The notes beneath the pieces were generated by a model. That model searched no databases. It saw only the letters and a list, made by a program, of their open reading frames with translations, and was not told the DNA's origin. A stretch of DNA of 64,000 nt from Stictocephala bisonia (taxonomy: Eukaryota > Arthropoda > Insecta > Hemiptera > Membracidae): assembly GCA_035578905.1 (NCBI GenBank), contig JAQJVL010000152.1:310001-374000 (forward strand). The letters run 5' to 3'. Below, piece by piece: positions 48,401 to 57,533 of this stretch (the first letter of the stretch is position 1; the number at the start of each line of letters is the position of its first letter). The position numbers and the translations under genes are program-made.

Positions 48401-48626
48401 TCAATATAGCACTAGGACCAAAGATCAAGCTAAAATTAATTTTTTTAGATTGAGTAAAACATTGAACAGCCACAATATAATTTCAATCAGAGTCTATAAC
48501 AAATTAATCCATTTATTCAATATGTATCCCAAAAAAACTTTCTGTAATAAATTATTTAACTGGCTCCTAAAGCACCCTTTTTATTCACTTGACGAATTTT
48601 TTAGTACAAATATTTTTGACTTTTAA
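45441..48626 (+). CDS. LINE ORF2 protein (AP-type endonuclease, reverse transcriptase)
   Basis: 1061 residues, uninterrupted. It should nick target DNA and copy the LINE RNA at the nick. Endonuclease, residues about 30-240: FIIFSEIWIG (E65), VYIGDVNINLL, SKSCIDHIFV and LTDHCML (D233, H234). The conserved asparagine of the NxRS motif is replaced by isoleucine (I36 in YSIIRSM, codon ATT where AAT is expected). RT, residues about 455-760: KKSTGFDNISVQLVKL, LKPISLLSVFSKIFEK, GLFIDFRKAFDLV (D608), RSGVPQGSVISATLF and AFADDIALFY (D697, D698). There is no RNase H. The RT appears intact; the endonuclease change may disable it. Confidence 0.92.
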   Translation: MEFHTDTESESCYNLSLSNFFDNNTDNFNGKVIYSIIRSMRRNFNSFLIDFNKINCKPQFIIFSEIWIGTEEVGLYSIPGFRVHYQCNDNYRAGGVLCFIEESITVNDLNLKMTTADSLLLNIKLNGSTVIKFFCLYRLQSFPENQFSEELSLVLKKLTGNIVYIGDVNINLLNQELSTLNYISLMNNNGFTSLVNNATHITSRSKSCIDHIFVRHKDLNQFKSKIFDVGLTDHCMLGLKLLSSIKDTYPYNSQSSLPDTVDFTLFKTKLKDVNWNKVYESNDVNTSYNIFYETLSQKLVSCKKLFHCNTKLSKAKNVTPWITSSILSKIEKRKKLYKISKRRPYDSNFVGYFHRFCNNLTCEINFTKNRYYENKFLSCKGDAAQQWSLINKLTGRNNSKSVEEIELDNGTVLNEPLDIAHAINDYLISVQSEQGSGGGTVPDNTLPPLYNQPHSIFLQPATPIEVKLIISNLKNKKSTGFDNISVQLVKLVSDEIACVLAHIINLSFGNGIFPEKLKLSVVVPIWKNNNSTKLDNLKPISLLSVFSKIFEKIIKICLLNYLNNLNFFRNKQFGFIKGKSTEDALISVADKIYNNFNSSKKTSGLFIDFRKAFDLVSHGILLDKLNAVGVRGVALRWFRSFLVGRKQVVRIRNSNSNPLTVRSGVPQGSVISATLFLIFINDLLKLQFKGDICAFADDIALFYSHDLLEVIGNNMLTDLVLLRNWSVSNKMEVNVKKTKFINFHSQSFNFPFHIKYHESQCQSVINNCNCQIIEKVQSFKYLGVIFDKKLSWEKHISELHKKIRTPIRTFYFLRNFCSTDLLRTLYFALIHSRLQYGITCWGGAFKILIDRLRVTQNFFIRIILKKKLRDSSFPLYEQIRVLPLQHLFVYKVFKLFYVRSGNRGSDNLYYTTRNVLQGKFRLPKVNKMIVKRSFLYLGPKLFNKVPIPEHCKPLFLKLNILTVINIYIFDLFLYVLRTPGIIKQSSHQYSTRTKDQAKINFFRLSKTLNSHNIISIRVYNKLIHLFNMYPKKTFCNKLFNWLLKHPFYSLDEFFSTNIFDF

Positions 48627-48800
48627 TTCATTTTAAGTTAGTACATTGTAATCCTCACTGCTATATTTTATTAGATTTACTTGTGTAGTGTTAAGAATCT
48701 TTGACTTAGCATTTATGTGCTTGTATTGTGACGTTGTCAATGCTATGTAGTTTTATGACAATAAATGGAATTTGAATTTTGAATTTGAATTTGAATAAAT

Positions 48801-49750
48801 ATAAGGAATTTAAATAACGTAAAACATTTTAGTCGAAAGTTGTTAGACTGGCTATTTAACCAACAAAGTGTAAATTTCTTGTTTGTAGATTAAGTATAGT
48901 TGTACTATGGATGATTGTTGAAAGTGTGAAACTAGAATGAATGTTGGGTGGAATGCTCGGTGGCGCTTTTGGACCGGCAGGGACAGAGCTTTGACGGCCT
49001 GGCAATGTGGGAGTGAGGGCTACCAGCCACCAGCTGGTCTTCGTGCCGTGCCGGGTTCCACCTTAGCGAGAATGGAAGTACGGATGAGAATTTTGTTTGT
49101 TATTCATTGACCTTGTTTTTGAACTAAAAAATTTTTTCATTTAAATTGTTTATATTATGCTTTCTATAAAATAAAATATATCTTTTGTTTAATATTCATA
49201 TTGACCTTGTTTTTGAACTAAACATTTTTTTCATTTAAAACATTTTTTCATTTAAATTGTTTATATTATGCTTTTTATAAAACAAAATATATGTGTGTAC
49301 GGATATATGTATATATGTGCATATATATATATACATGTATATGTTTATGTATATGTATAATTCTGATGTTATCTGGGAAGTATAAGTTTTCTTAAATGTT
49401 GGTACTGTTCTCATAAAAATATAAAATATGATGTATAAATATAAATTCAACTGTTTCTGAATTTCATTAAGAACATTGCACAGGCAATAAATAGCGAATT
49501 GTATGTACATAAATAAGTAGAAGTATTTTTTTTTTTTTTTTTTTTATTTGCAATATTTCCTATTCAGACGCCACAGGAGTGTTTTTTTTTTATGTGGAGC
49601 TAGACTGCATGTATTCATATATGTATTTTTAATGGATTATTTTATTTTACCTGGCCACACAACTAGATCAAGTGGCCAGTACATTTCCAAACAATTTATT
49701 TGTTGTACTCTTGTAACTTAATTGTGGAAATAAATCATTTACTCATTTAT
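48801..49750 (+). pseudogene. 3' fragment of a second, diverged LINE
   Basis: 48820-48891 reads FSRKLLDWLFNQQSVN..., matching the FCNKLFNWLLK end of ORF2 upstream, then stops. A GC-rich UTR follows (48950-49080), then a near-tandem duplication of about 105 bp (49095-49290, both copies with TTGACCTTGTTTTTGAACTA), and an end at 49730-49750 with AAATAAATCATTTACTCATT. The piece is 5'-truncated and inactive. Confidence 0.6.
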
Positions 49751-50722
49751 TCAATTCCTTATCCTACCAAACATCCACTCTCCCGTGCCGTACCGTGTCC
49801 GGGGTAGGCTTTCAAGCCAATAAAGGCTTGCCTGCATGTGCATGACAGGGGCCTTTAGGCGACCCCTTCAATTGCACTGGAGGTTCTTCTTAACCTGCCG
49901 CCCCTTGATCTCTTCATTATTGGGGAGGCTCGGGCGGCGGCTTACAGGCTTCAACTGACTGACCACTGGAGGGGGTCCTGTACAGGTCACTCCTCAGTGG
50001 TCAATCTAGTAAACGATGAGGTACTCTCAATGAAGTTTGACTTCATTGGGACTAAGTATCTTTTCACCAGACCACATACTGTGGATTTCAGGTCGAGGGA
50101 GTACTGGGACGCTATTAGTAGCCCGGTTTCTTCTCACGACCGAATTGTATGGTTCACAGACGGGTCAAGAATGGGCAACAGAGCTGGATTTGGTGTCTAT
50201 ACTGGTGACCCTAGGACCAACGCTAGCGTGAGCCTGGGAGCGTATGGCACCGTTTTCCAAGCTGAAGTCGCCATACGTTCAGCGCAAACCATGAGAGGGG
50301 TTTGCGGGAAACATATCCACATCCTCTCAGACAGTCAGGCGGCCTTAGGGGCTCTTGACTCCTGGAAGGTTTCGTCTGGTCTAGTCTGGGAATGTGTGGA
50401 GTCCCTCAGCATCCTGGGCTCAAGAAATCAGGTCTTGCTGGAATGGATCCCAGGACATAGGGGATTAGAAGGCAACGAGCAGGCCGATGCCTTGGCTAGG
50501 GAAGGTGCTACCAAGCCCTTCATTGGTCCTGAGCAGACCTGCGGCGTTTCGGCTGCAGCTGTCAAAACAGCAATCAAAAACTGGGTCAGCGCCAGACATC
50601 TGGAAAGATGGCGGCGGTTCCCAGGGCTAAGACTCGGCAAGGTTCTTGTCAGAAATCCTTCCCAGAAGTTTACAAAGTCACTCCTTGGGTTGAGTAAATT
50701 GCACGTCAAGCTGGTGGTATGT
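49751..50722 (+). pseudogene. RNase H-bearing LINE fragment
   Basis: The C-terminal part of an ORF2 from a LINE clade that carries RNase H (R1/I-like). An upstream frame-shifted piece reads ALEVLLNLPPLDLFIIGEAR (from about 49876) and continues into the frame open from 49997. RNase H motifs: WFTDGSRMGN (D55, counted from 49997), VFQAEV (E90), ILSDSQAAL (D112) and EGNEQADALARE (D164), so the DEDD set is complete. The end (KFTKSLLGLSK) is cut at about 50722 by a Penelope-like fragment. Endonuclease and RT are missing, so the piece is dead despite its open frame. Confidence 0.82.
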
Positions 50723-51265
50723 ATAGATAGTTGTGATATACATTGTTCTTTTATAACAGACATGCAGGCACTTTCAATTTGATTCCGTTTGGTCCATGAT
50801 GATTCTTTAAATATAATACTGGATGCGTCAAATTTGATGTCATGATTTTCGTTTAGAGCAGTGGTTCTCAACCTGGGGGGCGCGCCCCCATGGGGGGCGT
50901 GAGAGAATTTCAGGGGAGGCATGAGGGTACAAAGAAAAAAAATTAAAAAATATATATTTAGTTAAAAAACAAAAACTTTAAAAACCATCAAATAAACTTT
51001 CGTATTTAAATTTATCTGGATTTTTATTTTGCATCCCAGCTTTTGCTAACGTAGAGTTAGCATCGTCAGTTTCATAATTTCACTGTACTAACTTAAACCA
51101 ACCAATTATTGACTGGAGGGGAGGCGTGAGCTATCTTCAGTGTTCAAAGGGGGGGCCAGTGCTAAAAGGTTGAGAACCGCTGGTTTAGAGCGTGTTCTAC
51201 TAATTTTCATTTTTTTTTTTTATTTATTTTGTGTTTTGTAATTATACATGTGTTCTTTAACAATT
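50723..51265 (-). mobile_element. Penelope-like element fragment (copy 1, inverted), split by a hAT MITE
   Basis: On the minus strand, 51265-51191 plus 50850-50723 reads as the GIY-YIG endonuclease part of a Penelope-like element: VKEHMYNYKTQ..., then ALNENHDIKFDASSIIFKES and SWTKRNQIESACMSVIKEQC. It is arranged head-to-head with the plus-strand copy at 51266-51850. The MITE at 50859-51182 breaks it. Confidence 0.82.
50859..51182. mobile_element. hAT-type MITE with perfect 8-bp TSD
   Basis: The ends CAGTGGTTCTCAACCTGG and CAGCGGTTCTCAACCTTT (opposite strand) are classic hAT TIRs. GTTTAGAG flanks both sides (50851-50858, 51183-51190). The other Penelope-like copy has the uninterrupted site (CTCTAAAC at 51436-51443, opposite orientation). 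324 bp, non-coding, with G-rich blocks near both ends. Confidence 0.93.
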
Positions 51266-51850
51266 AATATTCTTAGAACAAAATTAAAGAATCTAAAAAT
51301 ATAATTTACAAAATTGATTGTGAATGTAATAAATCTTACATTGACCAAACATCTAGACCTAAAAGTACAAGAGTCAAAGAACACATATATAATTACAAAA
51401 CACAAAATAAGAAAAATCAAAATTAGTAGAACATGCTCTAAACGAAAATCATGACATCAAATTTGACTCATCCAGTATTATATTTAAATAATCATCATGG
51501 ACCAAACGGAATCAAATTGAAAGTGCCTGCATGTCTGTTATAAAAGAACAATGTATATCACAACCATCTATACATTTTTGTAATATATACTTACCTTTAG
51601 TTAAAGAAGAAATCAAACATAATATAATTAATTGTAAATCATATTTTCCAGTTTAATATCTTATTTAAAATGACTTCCTACAAATCCATTTAAGTTTTAA
51701 ATTCTTTAAAAATATCTATATTTTATCATATTTCAATTTATATTGTTTTAAACATATGTTTTTTCTGTTTACAAAAACTGATGATGCCTTAATCGGCGAA
51801 AGCGCTATTTAAATAAAAAATTGTGGAATAATTAAAAAAATTTATTCTTT
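51266..51850 (+). mobile_element. Penelope-like element 3' part (copy 2): GIY-YIG region and terminal repeat
   Basis: 51304-51385 reads IYKIDCECNKSYIDQTSRPK, STRVKEH: a GIY-YIG endonuclease with the usual YIGxTxR changed to YIDQTSR. Stops follow, then the NQIESACMSVIKEQCISQ region at 51513-51560. The element continues to a terminal repeat with a TGATGATGCCTTAATCGGCG hairpin (about 51780) and ends near 51840 with ATTGTGGAATAATT. Inactive. Confidence 0.82.
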
Positions 51851-52059
51851 TTTAAAACCAACATTATTCCATCAAGTGTATACAACAGAAAATTTAAAAA
51901 TAATATCAACAAGGTGACTCAAGGTGCCTTGTCACTGAGATGGCATTTGACTAGTTGACAAATTGTGATAGTGTAAAGCTAGTAAGATTAATCTGACTGA
52001 GGGAACCTTAGGTTAACCAACAAATGTTCTGCTGATGAAAAGTTGTAACTGTGTAATTG

Positions 52060-52290
52060 CAGCATGATATAATTCTAGCTGATAAAATAATAGGCTCAGT
52101 AGAAGCAGTGATAAAAGAATTACCATCTGATAAAGTAGCAGAAATTAAGACAGGATTTATATTAGAAATGCCAAGCTACCTAAATCAGATCTGTCTCCAG
52201 ACAAAAAGCTGCACCAAAATCTCTTAAAGGAGGTATCACTTGAGTAATATTACCATTTGAAAAGAAATGGAAGAGTTATAAAACAAAATA
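52060..52290 (+). pseudogene. Possible N-terminal fragment of a Penelope-like ORF
   Basis: ADKIIGSVEAVIKELPSDKV, AEIKTGF, then after a frame change NAKLPKSDLSPDKKLHQNLL resembles the region before the reverse transcriptase of Penelope-like elements. It lies about 210 bp after the 3' end of copy 2, as in the tandem arrays this class often forms. Similarity is weak and the frame is broken. Confidence 0.45.
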
Positions 52291-52800
52291 AAATAAACAT
52301 ATGACTTGTGGTTACCATGTTAAACAGCAACATGTTTGTTATATCAAACCCTTCATGGATAGTGAGCAACAATAAATTGTATCAGGTAAGCATTTTAAAA
52401 TGGTATTCATTAGAGATTTACTTTCAAGAAGAACTGCCTTAGTAACATTTTATGGATATTATGTCCTATTTATAAATCTCAATTTCTCAGTTTTCCAGGA
52501 CTTTTTAAACTCTGACTACATGAATGTTTAAACAAAGTCAAAACTCATAATGAAAGCCTAATGTACTAAGAGACAACAAAGGCTGCACTTCCCCCAGTCC
52601 AAATATGTAAACAATAAATGAATTTTTATATATTTTTTTCAAGCTCAACGTAGACAAAGCTTGCAAGTCATCATTAATTTTATAAAGCACAAATCAATAA
52701 CAAACATATGATAAAGCATTTCGGTTAGCACTAACGACATAGGCAACAGCATTCCCCTTCCAGGTTTATTGGCAGTTAGATCATGCCACTCCATTCCTTT
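52291..52800. other. GlcT intron, nothing recognised
   Basis: AT-rich sequence without supported features. Confidence 0.35.
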
Positions 52801-52808
52801 CCTGACAC

Positions 52809-54676
52809 TAGGGGTGTGCAAGTAGCAATTTCAGGATTCAAGTTGAGTCGAGTTTTTAGACATAATTTTGAGATTGAGTTTTTTTTCGAGTCAAGTATTT
52901 AACCCTTAATTTTCAAAAATGAAAATACTGAAATTAAAGTAAGCAATACACTCTAACACTTTTTATTTAGTTCGCTGAATAATTAATAGAGTTTGGAAAA
53001 TTGTTTTAGAATCTATGAAATGATTGCTTCAGTGATTAAATATAAATACTCATTAAATATTCGTTAAATAAACTATAAAATAATATGTGAAATATTTGTC
53101 ATAACTTAAATAAATAGGCCTAAAATAAATTCAGAGTAAAAATTTAAAATATTGAAACTATACAAAAATTGCAATCTGGTGCTAAAAACGGTATATAATA
53201 GCCTTATCGCCAATTCTACTAGAAAGTTGATCTATAAACTTTAATAAATCAAACTGACAAACTTAAATTTTCTTAATATATAAAGAATACAGCAATAGCG
53301 TGGAAAGAGATTGGTCTCGTCAATAAAATTCATTTTATTTTATTTTATTTTTATTATATTTCCCACAGTACTTTGCATACTAATGTTTACAAGTTTCAAA
53401 AGTTCACAAAACTATTGATGTGTAATGCTTTTGTTCAATTGAAAATTAAACCTAAAAATCCATAAAACAGTAGTTACATCTATGTTCTTTTCATCTAACC
53501 TCAATTTCACCATTGACTACAATGTTTTGTTTCGACTAACAGAAACAAAATAATTGTCAATACAATACTAACTAGCAATAAAAACTGCCGTACCGACTGA
53601 TCAAGCTTAACCTTGTTTTCGTTTTCATCGTATTATTTGTACTTCCATGTGCCAAGTTGAGTTGTCAAGAGATGGGCATTATTTAACAAAACGTTATCTA
53701 TAACTGGTTATTTAACAAAACCTGTTTTAGATTTAACAGGTTACACAAAATACCCCGTTATTTTTGGAACTTCCAGTCATGTGATGCATGATAAGGTTAT
53801 AACAAACTTTATATAACTGTAAGGCACGGTGGTAATGGAGAGTAAACATATCACGCTGAGAAGTATGCGGAATTGTAACAGAACTACGAATGAAACATAA
53901 GACTCTTGCAGTTTACAGTTAAATTATCGATAACAGAACAAACTTTGAGCGGTAACTCTGTAATGGGCAAGCAAAGCCCAACGACCGTAACTCATTTTCA
54001 ATATTGTAACGTAACATTAGGCATAACCTTAACCACATACCAAACATAATAAACTTCATTCTAACTCAAATTATTATAGATTTTCAATTTCAATAGTTTA
54101 CGTTCCATGAGTTTATGTTACAGATTGAACGCGATTTAATTCAATCTGTCCGAAATTTTCAGTCTTAGAATAGTTTTAGTCATGAACTTTTAAAGGATGA
54201 ACCTGAAATAAATGCAACTGATCAATAACGGTTTAAACGGTTCAATAACTGATTCTTTGTGATCAGTTATCATGTTTTGTATGAATAACTAGTGACCGCT
54301 ATTTGGAACAGCTTATTTGGAAGTGCCTTCTTTAAATATAACGAAAATACTTTTCGCCGTAATCGCCATGGCCGTACGAATCAGACTGGTGTGTGTGAAT
54401 CATGAATCTGAAGAACATATCCGGTTACAAATACGATATTATGATCATATTTTAAATACAGTTTCCTACATAAAATGCTTATTTTTATAATCTATTATAC
54501 AAATGGGACTTTTGTCTTGGTTACATCATTTTAAGCTCAAAGATATGGCAAAACTAAACTTGATTTTTTCGAGTTTTTTAAAATTTCAAGTCAAATTAGA
54601 TTTGTTTAATTTTGAGTCGAGTTCCGAGTTTTTTAACTCAAAAAACCTTGAATTTCGAGCTGCTTGCACACCCCTA
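52809..54676. mobile_element. Non-autonomous hAT-type element with 8-bp TSD
   Basis: The ends TAGGGGTGTGCAAGTAGC (left) and TAGGGGTGTGCAAGCAGC (right, opposite strand) are TIRs. CCTGACAC (52801-52808) and CCTAACAC (54677-54684) agree at 7 of 8 bases. GAGTCGAGTT-type subterminal repeats occur near both ends. 1868 bp, no transposase. An AGATGGGCATTATTTAAC string at about 53671 hints at a further nested element, without a clear partner. Confidence 0.82.
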
Positions 54677-54905
54677 CCTAACACTGACATTATCAACTAA
54701 ATGGTAATGGCGTAGTGCTTTTCTTTTCATTATGATTACTCACAGATTAATAAGATAGCCTGATTTGCCAAATACACAAATTATATATAGAATATAATGA
54801 CTATTAAAAAATTTAATAAATAAATGAAGTTTTATAAAATATGGCATTTTTCTGTTATTTAAGTTATGTAAAATATTAAATTTAAAAAAAATAAAAACTG
54901 ATTAC

Positions 54906-55018
54906 CTTTTCTACTGTAGCCGCAAATCCTTCTCTGTCACAAGTAAATGGCAGCTGATGGACAAGACCCACATCATCAGTCATCAACTGAACCATATCTG
55001 CCAGAGTATCTTCCTTCA
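54906..55018 (-). CDS. GlcT: Ceramide glucosyltransferase, internal exon
   Basis: Minus-strand exon with acceptor (TTGTTTTCAG before 55018) and donor (AAAAG|GTAAT after 54906). After two bases that finish a split codon it encodes [37 protein letters not shown]. The VGLVHxLP block and the GFAATxE block that leads directly into IYFGT of the next exon are diagnostic of the family. It ends in phase 0, matching 42797-43062. The upstream part of the protein (N-terminal membrane anchor and UDP-glucose-binding region) is not in this window, so earlier exons lie beyond base 64000. Confidence 0.93.
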
Positions 55019-55192
55019 CTGAAAACAAAATTAATTCGTTGTTGTAACTAAGGAAACGTGTTAAGAGTATTAGTCCTGTAAAAAATTACCATTAATTATT
55101 TCAAGTCTGATTATTTATTTTATTTACATGCTTCAAAACAGGTAAATCCTCTACTACATTGAAGCAGTTAATATATATATTATTTTGTTATT

Positions 55193-55540
55193 GAGGAGAC
55201 GGTAGCTGAGCGGTCTAAGGCATCAGGACTTTGAGTTTGCGTTAGAGTAGCGCTTGTTCGAATCCGGACAGGACTGGAAGATTTATCAACGTGCGTGTGT
55301 GTGTGTGTGAACAACAGATAGATCGATTTTTATGAAATTTGGTATGAATGTGTATCTAGCCAATATAATGAGAACGTTTTTTTCACTTTTTTTAGTTTTG
55401 AGTTTTTATATGCTTTTGCTTTTATGAAAAAATGTTAAATTTTTAGTAAGATATAAATTACATTTAAAAATATTTTAGTAAAAACTACATGTCCTTGACC
55501 TTAATCGTTTTAACATTTTTTTACAGGCAAAAAACATTAA
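55193..55540 (+). repeat. tRNA-Leu-like SINE head with GT tract
   Basis: GGTAGCTGAGCGGTCTAAGG (55201-55220) is a good box A and GTTCGAATCC (55256-55265) an exact box B, with a long variable-arm-like spacer as in tRNA-Leu/Ser. The acceptor and T stems do not pair, so it is not a working tRNA. A (GT)n tract follows (about 55293-55309), then an unrelated body. Confidence 0.7.
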
Positions 55541-55546
55541 AAATGC

Positions 55547-55672
55547 AATTTCTTCAAGCTTTAGTCTAATGATTTTTATTAAATTTTCAGTAAAAATCCA
55601 AATTAAAGGCGGCGAGTTTACCTTCTACTGTACTGGTTCACCGCCTTACTCTTTCTGAATAAGTTTCTCGCA
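55547..55672 (+). repeat. 126-bp block shared with the TTAA MITE at 41307-41432
   Basis: About 93% identical by eye to 41307-41432. Both contain AAAGGCGGCGAGTT, CTTCTACTGTACTGGTTC and CCGCCTTACTCTTTCTGAAT. The GGCGG/CCGCC ends of the centre form a hairpin. Confidence 0.85.
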
Positions 55673-55770
55673 CAGATCAATAGTCTATGGGGAATGGGCA
55701 AAGTAAGGTTAAGAAAGGAGATGAACCTCTCTTTAAAAAATTTTATTTTATATATATATATATATATATA

Positions 55771-57124
55771 CAGTACCGCTCAAATTAATTGGAACACACA
55801 GGGAATTTCACTCTTTTTATCATGCGACAGTTGGCATCACTGCTACATCACTTGTATTGAACAAACTAACAACCTAACCTCAAAAGCAGTTAGTGCACAT
55901 GTGATTCTTTCTGTTGAACACATTTTCAGTGAAGTATTGTGTGAATTGTGTTATTGTTGCGCGTTTTTGTGTTTGTTAAACAAACTATTGTAGTTTTTCA
56001 ATAACTCAACTGATGGATACCACACCTAGAAAACGTAGCAAGATTATTACACTACATCAGTATGGAAATATGTCTCAGAGGATGATATCTAAAGAATGTA
56101 AGGTGGGTCTAGCTACTGTTAACCGAATTGTTAAGCAATTTAATGATACTGGCTCCTTTTCTGTTAACAGAATAGGAAATTGTGGTCGTAAAAGGAAAAC
56201 CACACCCCAAACTGACCGCCAATTAATTAGGACTAGTAAGATCAACCCCAGGTTGTCGGCTGTAGATTTGGCACGAGAAATTAACAAAAAGGGGGTTAAT
56301 ATTCATGTTAGTACTGTTAAAAGAAGGCTGTCTGAAGTTGGGCGAAAAGCTTACCGACCTAAGAAAAAGCAGCTTCTAACTGTAGCAATGAAGAAGAAAC
56401 GCTTGCAGTGGGCTAAAACCTACAAACAATTCACTGTTGAACAGTGGAAAAATATCCTTTTCTCTGATGAAACACATTTTTTGGTTCAGGGACATAAAGT
56501 AAACTTTGTCCGCAGAAGTGCGAATGAAGCTGAGACATCAGCTCACATCCTTCAACAACCAAAACATCCACCCAAAAAAATGTTTTGGGGCTGTATGTCC
56601 TATAATGGTCCAGGTCCGTTAGTTCCCATAGAAGGTATGATGAACTCAGACAAATATATTGCTTTATTAGAAAGAAGAGTCGTTCCACTCCTTTTGCAAA
56701 TGTTTCCAGAAAGCAATGGAATTTTTCAACAAGACTCGGCTCCATGCCATACATCTAAAAAATGCAAGAACTCTTTTTTTGAGAACAAAATAACGGTTCT
56801 GGAATGGCCTGGCAATTCAACCGATTTAAACCCAATCGAAAATCTATGGGCTATTACTAAAAAAAAGGATTGCCAAAGAAGATTGTACTACAAAAACATC
56901 CATGATTACTGCTGTAATCAAAATATGGTTCCACGATGAAGAAATAAAAAATATATGCAAAAAACTAATAGAATCAATGCCAAAACGCTGTGAAGAGGTT
57001 ATAAAACACAAAGGAGGACATATTAATTATTAGGGAGCTGTTTGTAATTTTTTTGATCAATAAATTGTCTTTCATTTAAGAATCGTAGTCGTTTACCTGG
57101 TGTTCCAATTAATTTGAGTGGTAC

Positions 57125-57126
<2 letters not shown>
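55771..57126 (+). mobile_element. Tc1-type transposon inserted in a TA microsatellite
   Basis: The ends CAGTACCGCTCAAATTAATT (left) and CAGTACCACTCAAATTAATT (right, opposite strand), continuing GGAACAC, are TIRs. (TA)n tracts lie on both sides (55749-55770 and from 57131), so the element landed in a TA microsatellite. The left flank is TA; the right is TG before the TA run, so one TSD base has changed. The 1356-bp element holds one transposase with a late frameshift. Confidence 0.92.
56013..57033 (+). pseudogene. Tc1 transposase (DD34E) with one homopolymer frameshift
   Basis: The ATG at 56013 opens an HTH pair typical of Tc1 transposases (ITLHQYGNMSQRMISKECKV, ATVNRIVKQF; then a GRKRKT AT-hook-like linker and a second HTH around 85-130). 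The catalytic triad is complete: FSDETHF (D152), FQQDSAPCHTS (D241) and DLNPIENLW (E276), with 34 residues between the last two, giving DD34E. After ENLWAITKK the frame is lost at a run of eight As (about 56860-56867) and stops at 56939. The other frame continues with family-like sequence (IKIWFHDEEIKNICKKLIES) to a TAG at 57031-57033. A single extra A explains the break. Confidence 0.9.

Positions 57127-57180
<54 letters not shown>
57127..57180. repeat. (TA)n microsatellite right of Tc1
   Basis: TA run from 57131 to 57180, the counterpart of the run at 55749-55770. Confidence 0.95.
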
Positions 57181-57184
<4 letters not shown>

Positions 57185-57533
57185 AAAATACACTAAACAA
57201 TTTGAAACTGATATAAGCTGGCTGGAAAGTTGAAGTGTCTGTTAATTTAGTGGCTATGATAACACCCACAAGTCGGGGCATTTCAAACAAAGGTGTTTAT
57301 TTATTTCCAACTGTGACCACCATTTACAGTGTTCTCATCAGCAGTGAACAAACTTGTCGGCTGTATACATGATATCACCTTCAACGCACTGCTCGCTGCC
57401 TGTGTTTGCTTGGATAATTATTTGACGATACCTGGTAAAGGAAAACCAATTATGGGAAACGCTAGCAAAAATTTAAAATAATTTAGAAATGAATGAAAGA
57501 ATAGAAGAATTTGATTCATTATTATTAACAAAA
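57181..57533. other. GlcT intron, nothing recognised
   Basis: No exon, RNA or repeat supported. Checked on the minus strand for missing GlcT exons without success. Confidence 0.4.

Larger units (their letters stand above)
44011..48800 (+). mobile_element. Near full-length CR1/Jockey-type LINE (two ORFs)
   Basis: A 5' leader of about 300 bp (CTCCGCTGCACCGGTCCCAA, then a GGAGGAGGG block) precedes ORF1 (44309-45253) and ORF2 (45441-48626). The 3' UTR ends in a short simple tail built from TTTGAA units (about 48770-48797) rather than poly(A), as in CR1-like clades. ORF1 has a PHD finger; ORF2 has endonuclease and RT but no RNase H. Both frames are uninterrupted, marking a young copy. It lies antisense to GlcT. 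Confidence 0.88.

Noticed and set aside
50428..50922. 164-codon minus-strand frame
   Set aside because: It is a chimera: a Penelope-like remnant, MITE end and antisense LINE RNase H sequence that happen to be open together.
51740..51840. Hammerhead ribozyme in the Penelope-like terminal repeat
   Set aside because: CTGATGA and GAAA flank a hairpin, and hammerheads are known in this class. But there is an extra base before stem II, and I could not find stems I and III or a cleavage site in the right places.
53671..54300. Second hAT-type MITE nested in the element at 52809-54676
   Set aside because: An AGATGGGC-type start is present, but no inverted partner or target duplication was identified.
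55193..55277. Functional tRNA-Leu gene
   Set aside because: Boxes A and B are good, but acceptor and T stems do not pair; a SINE head is more likely.
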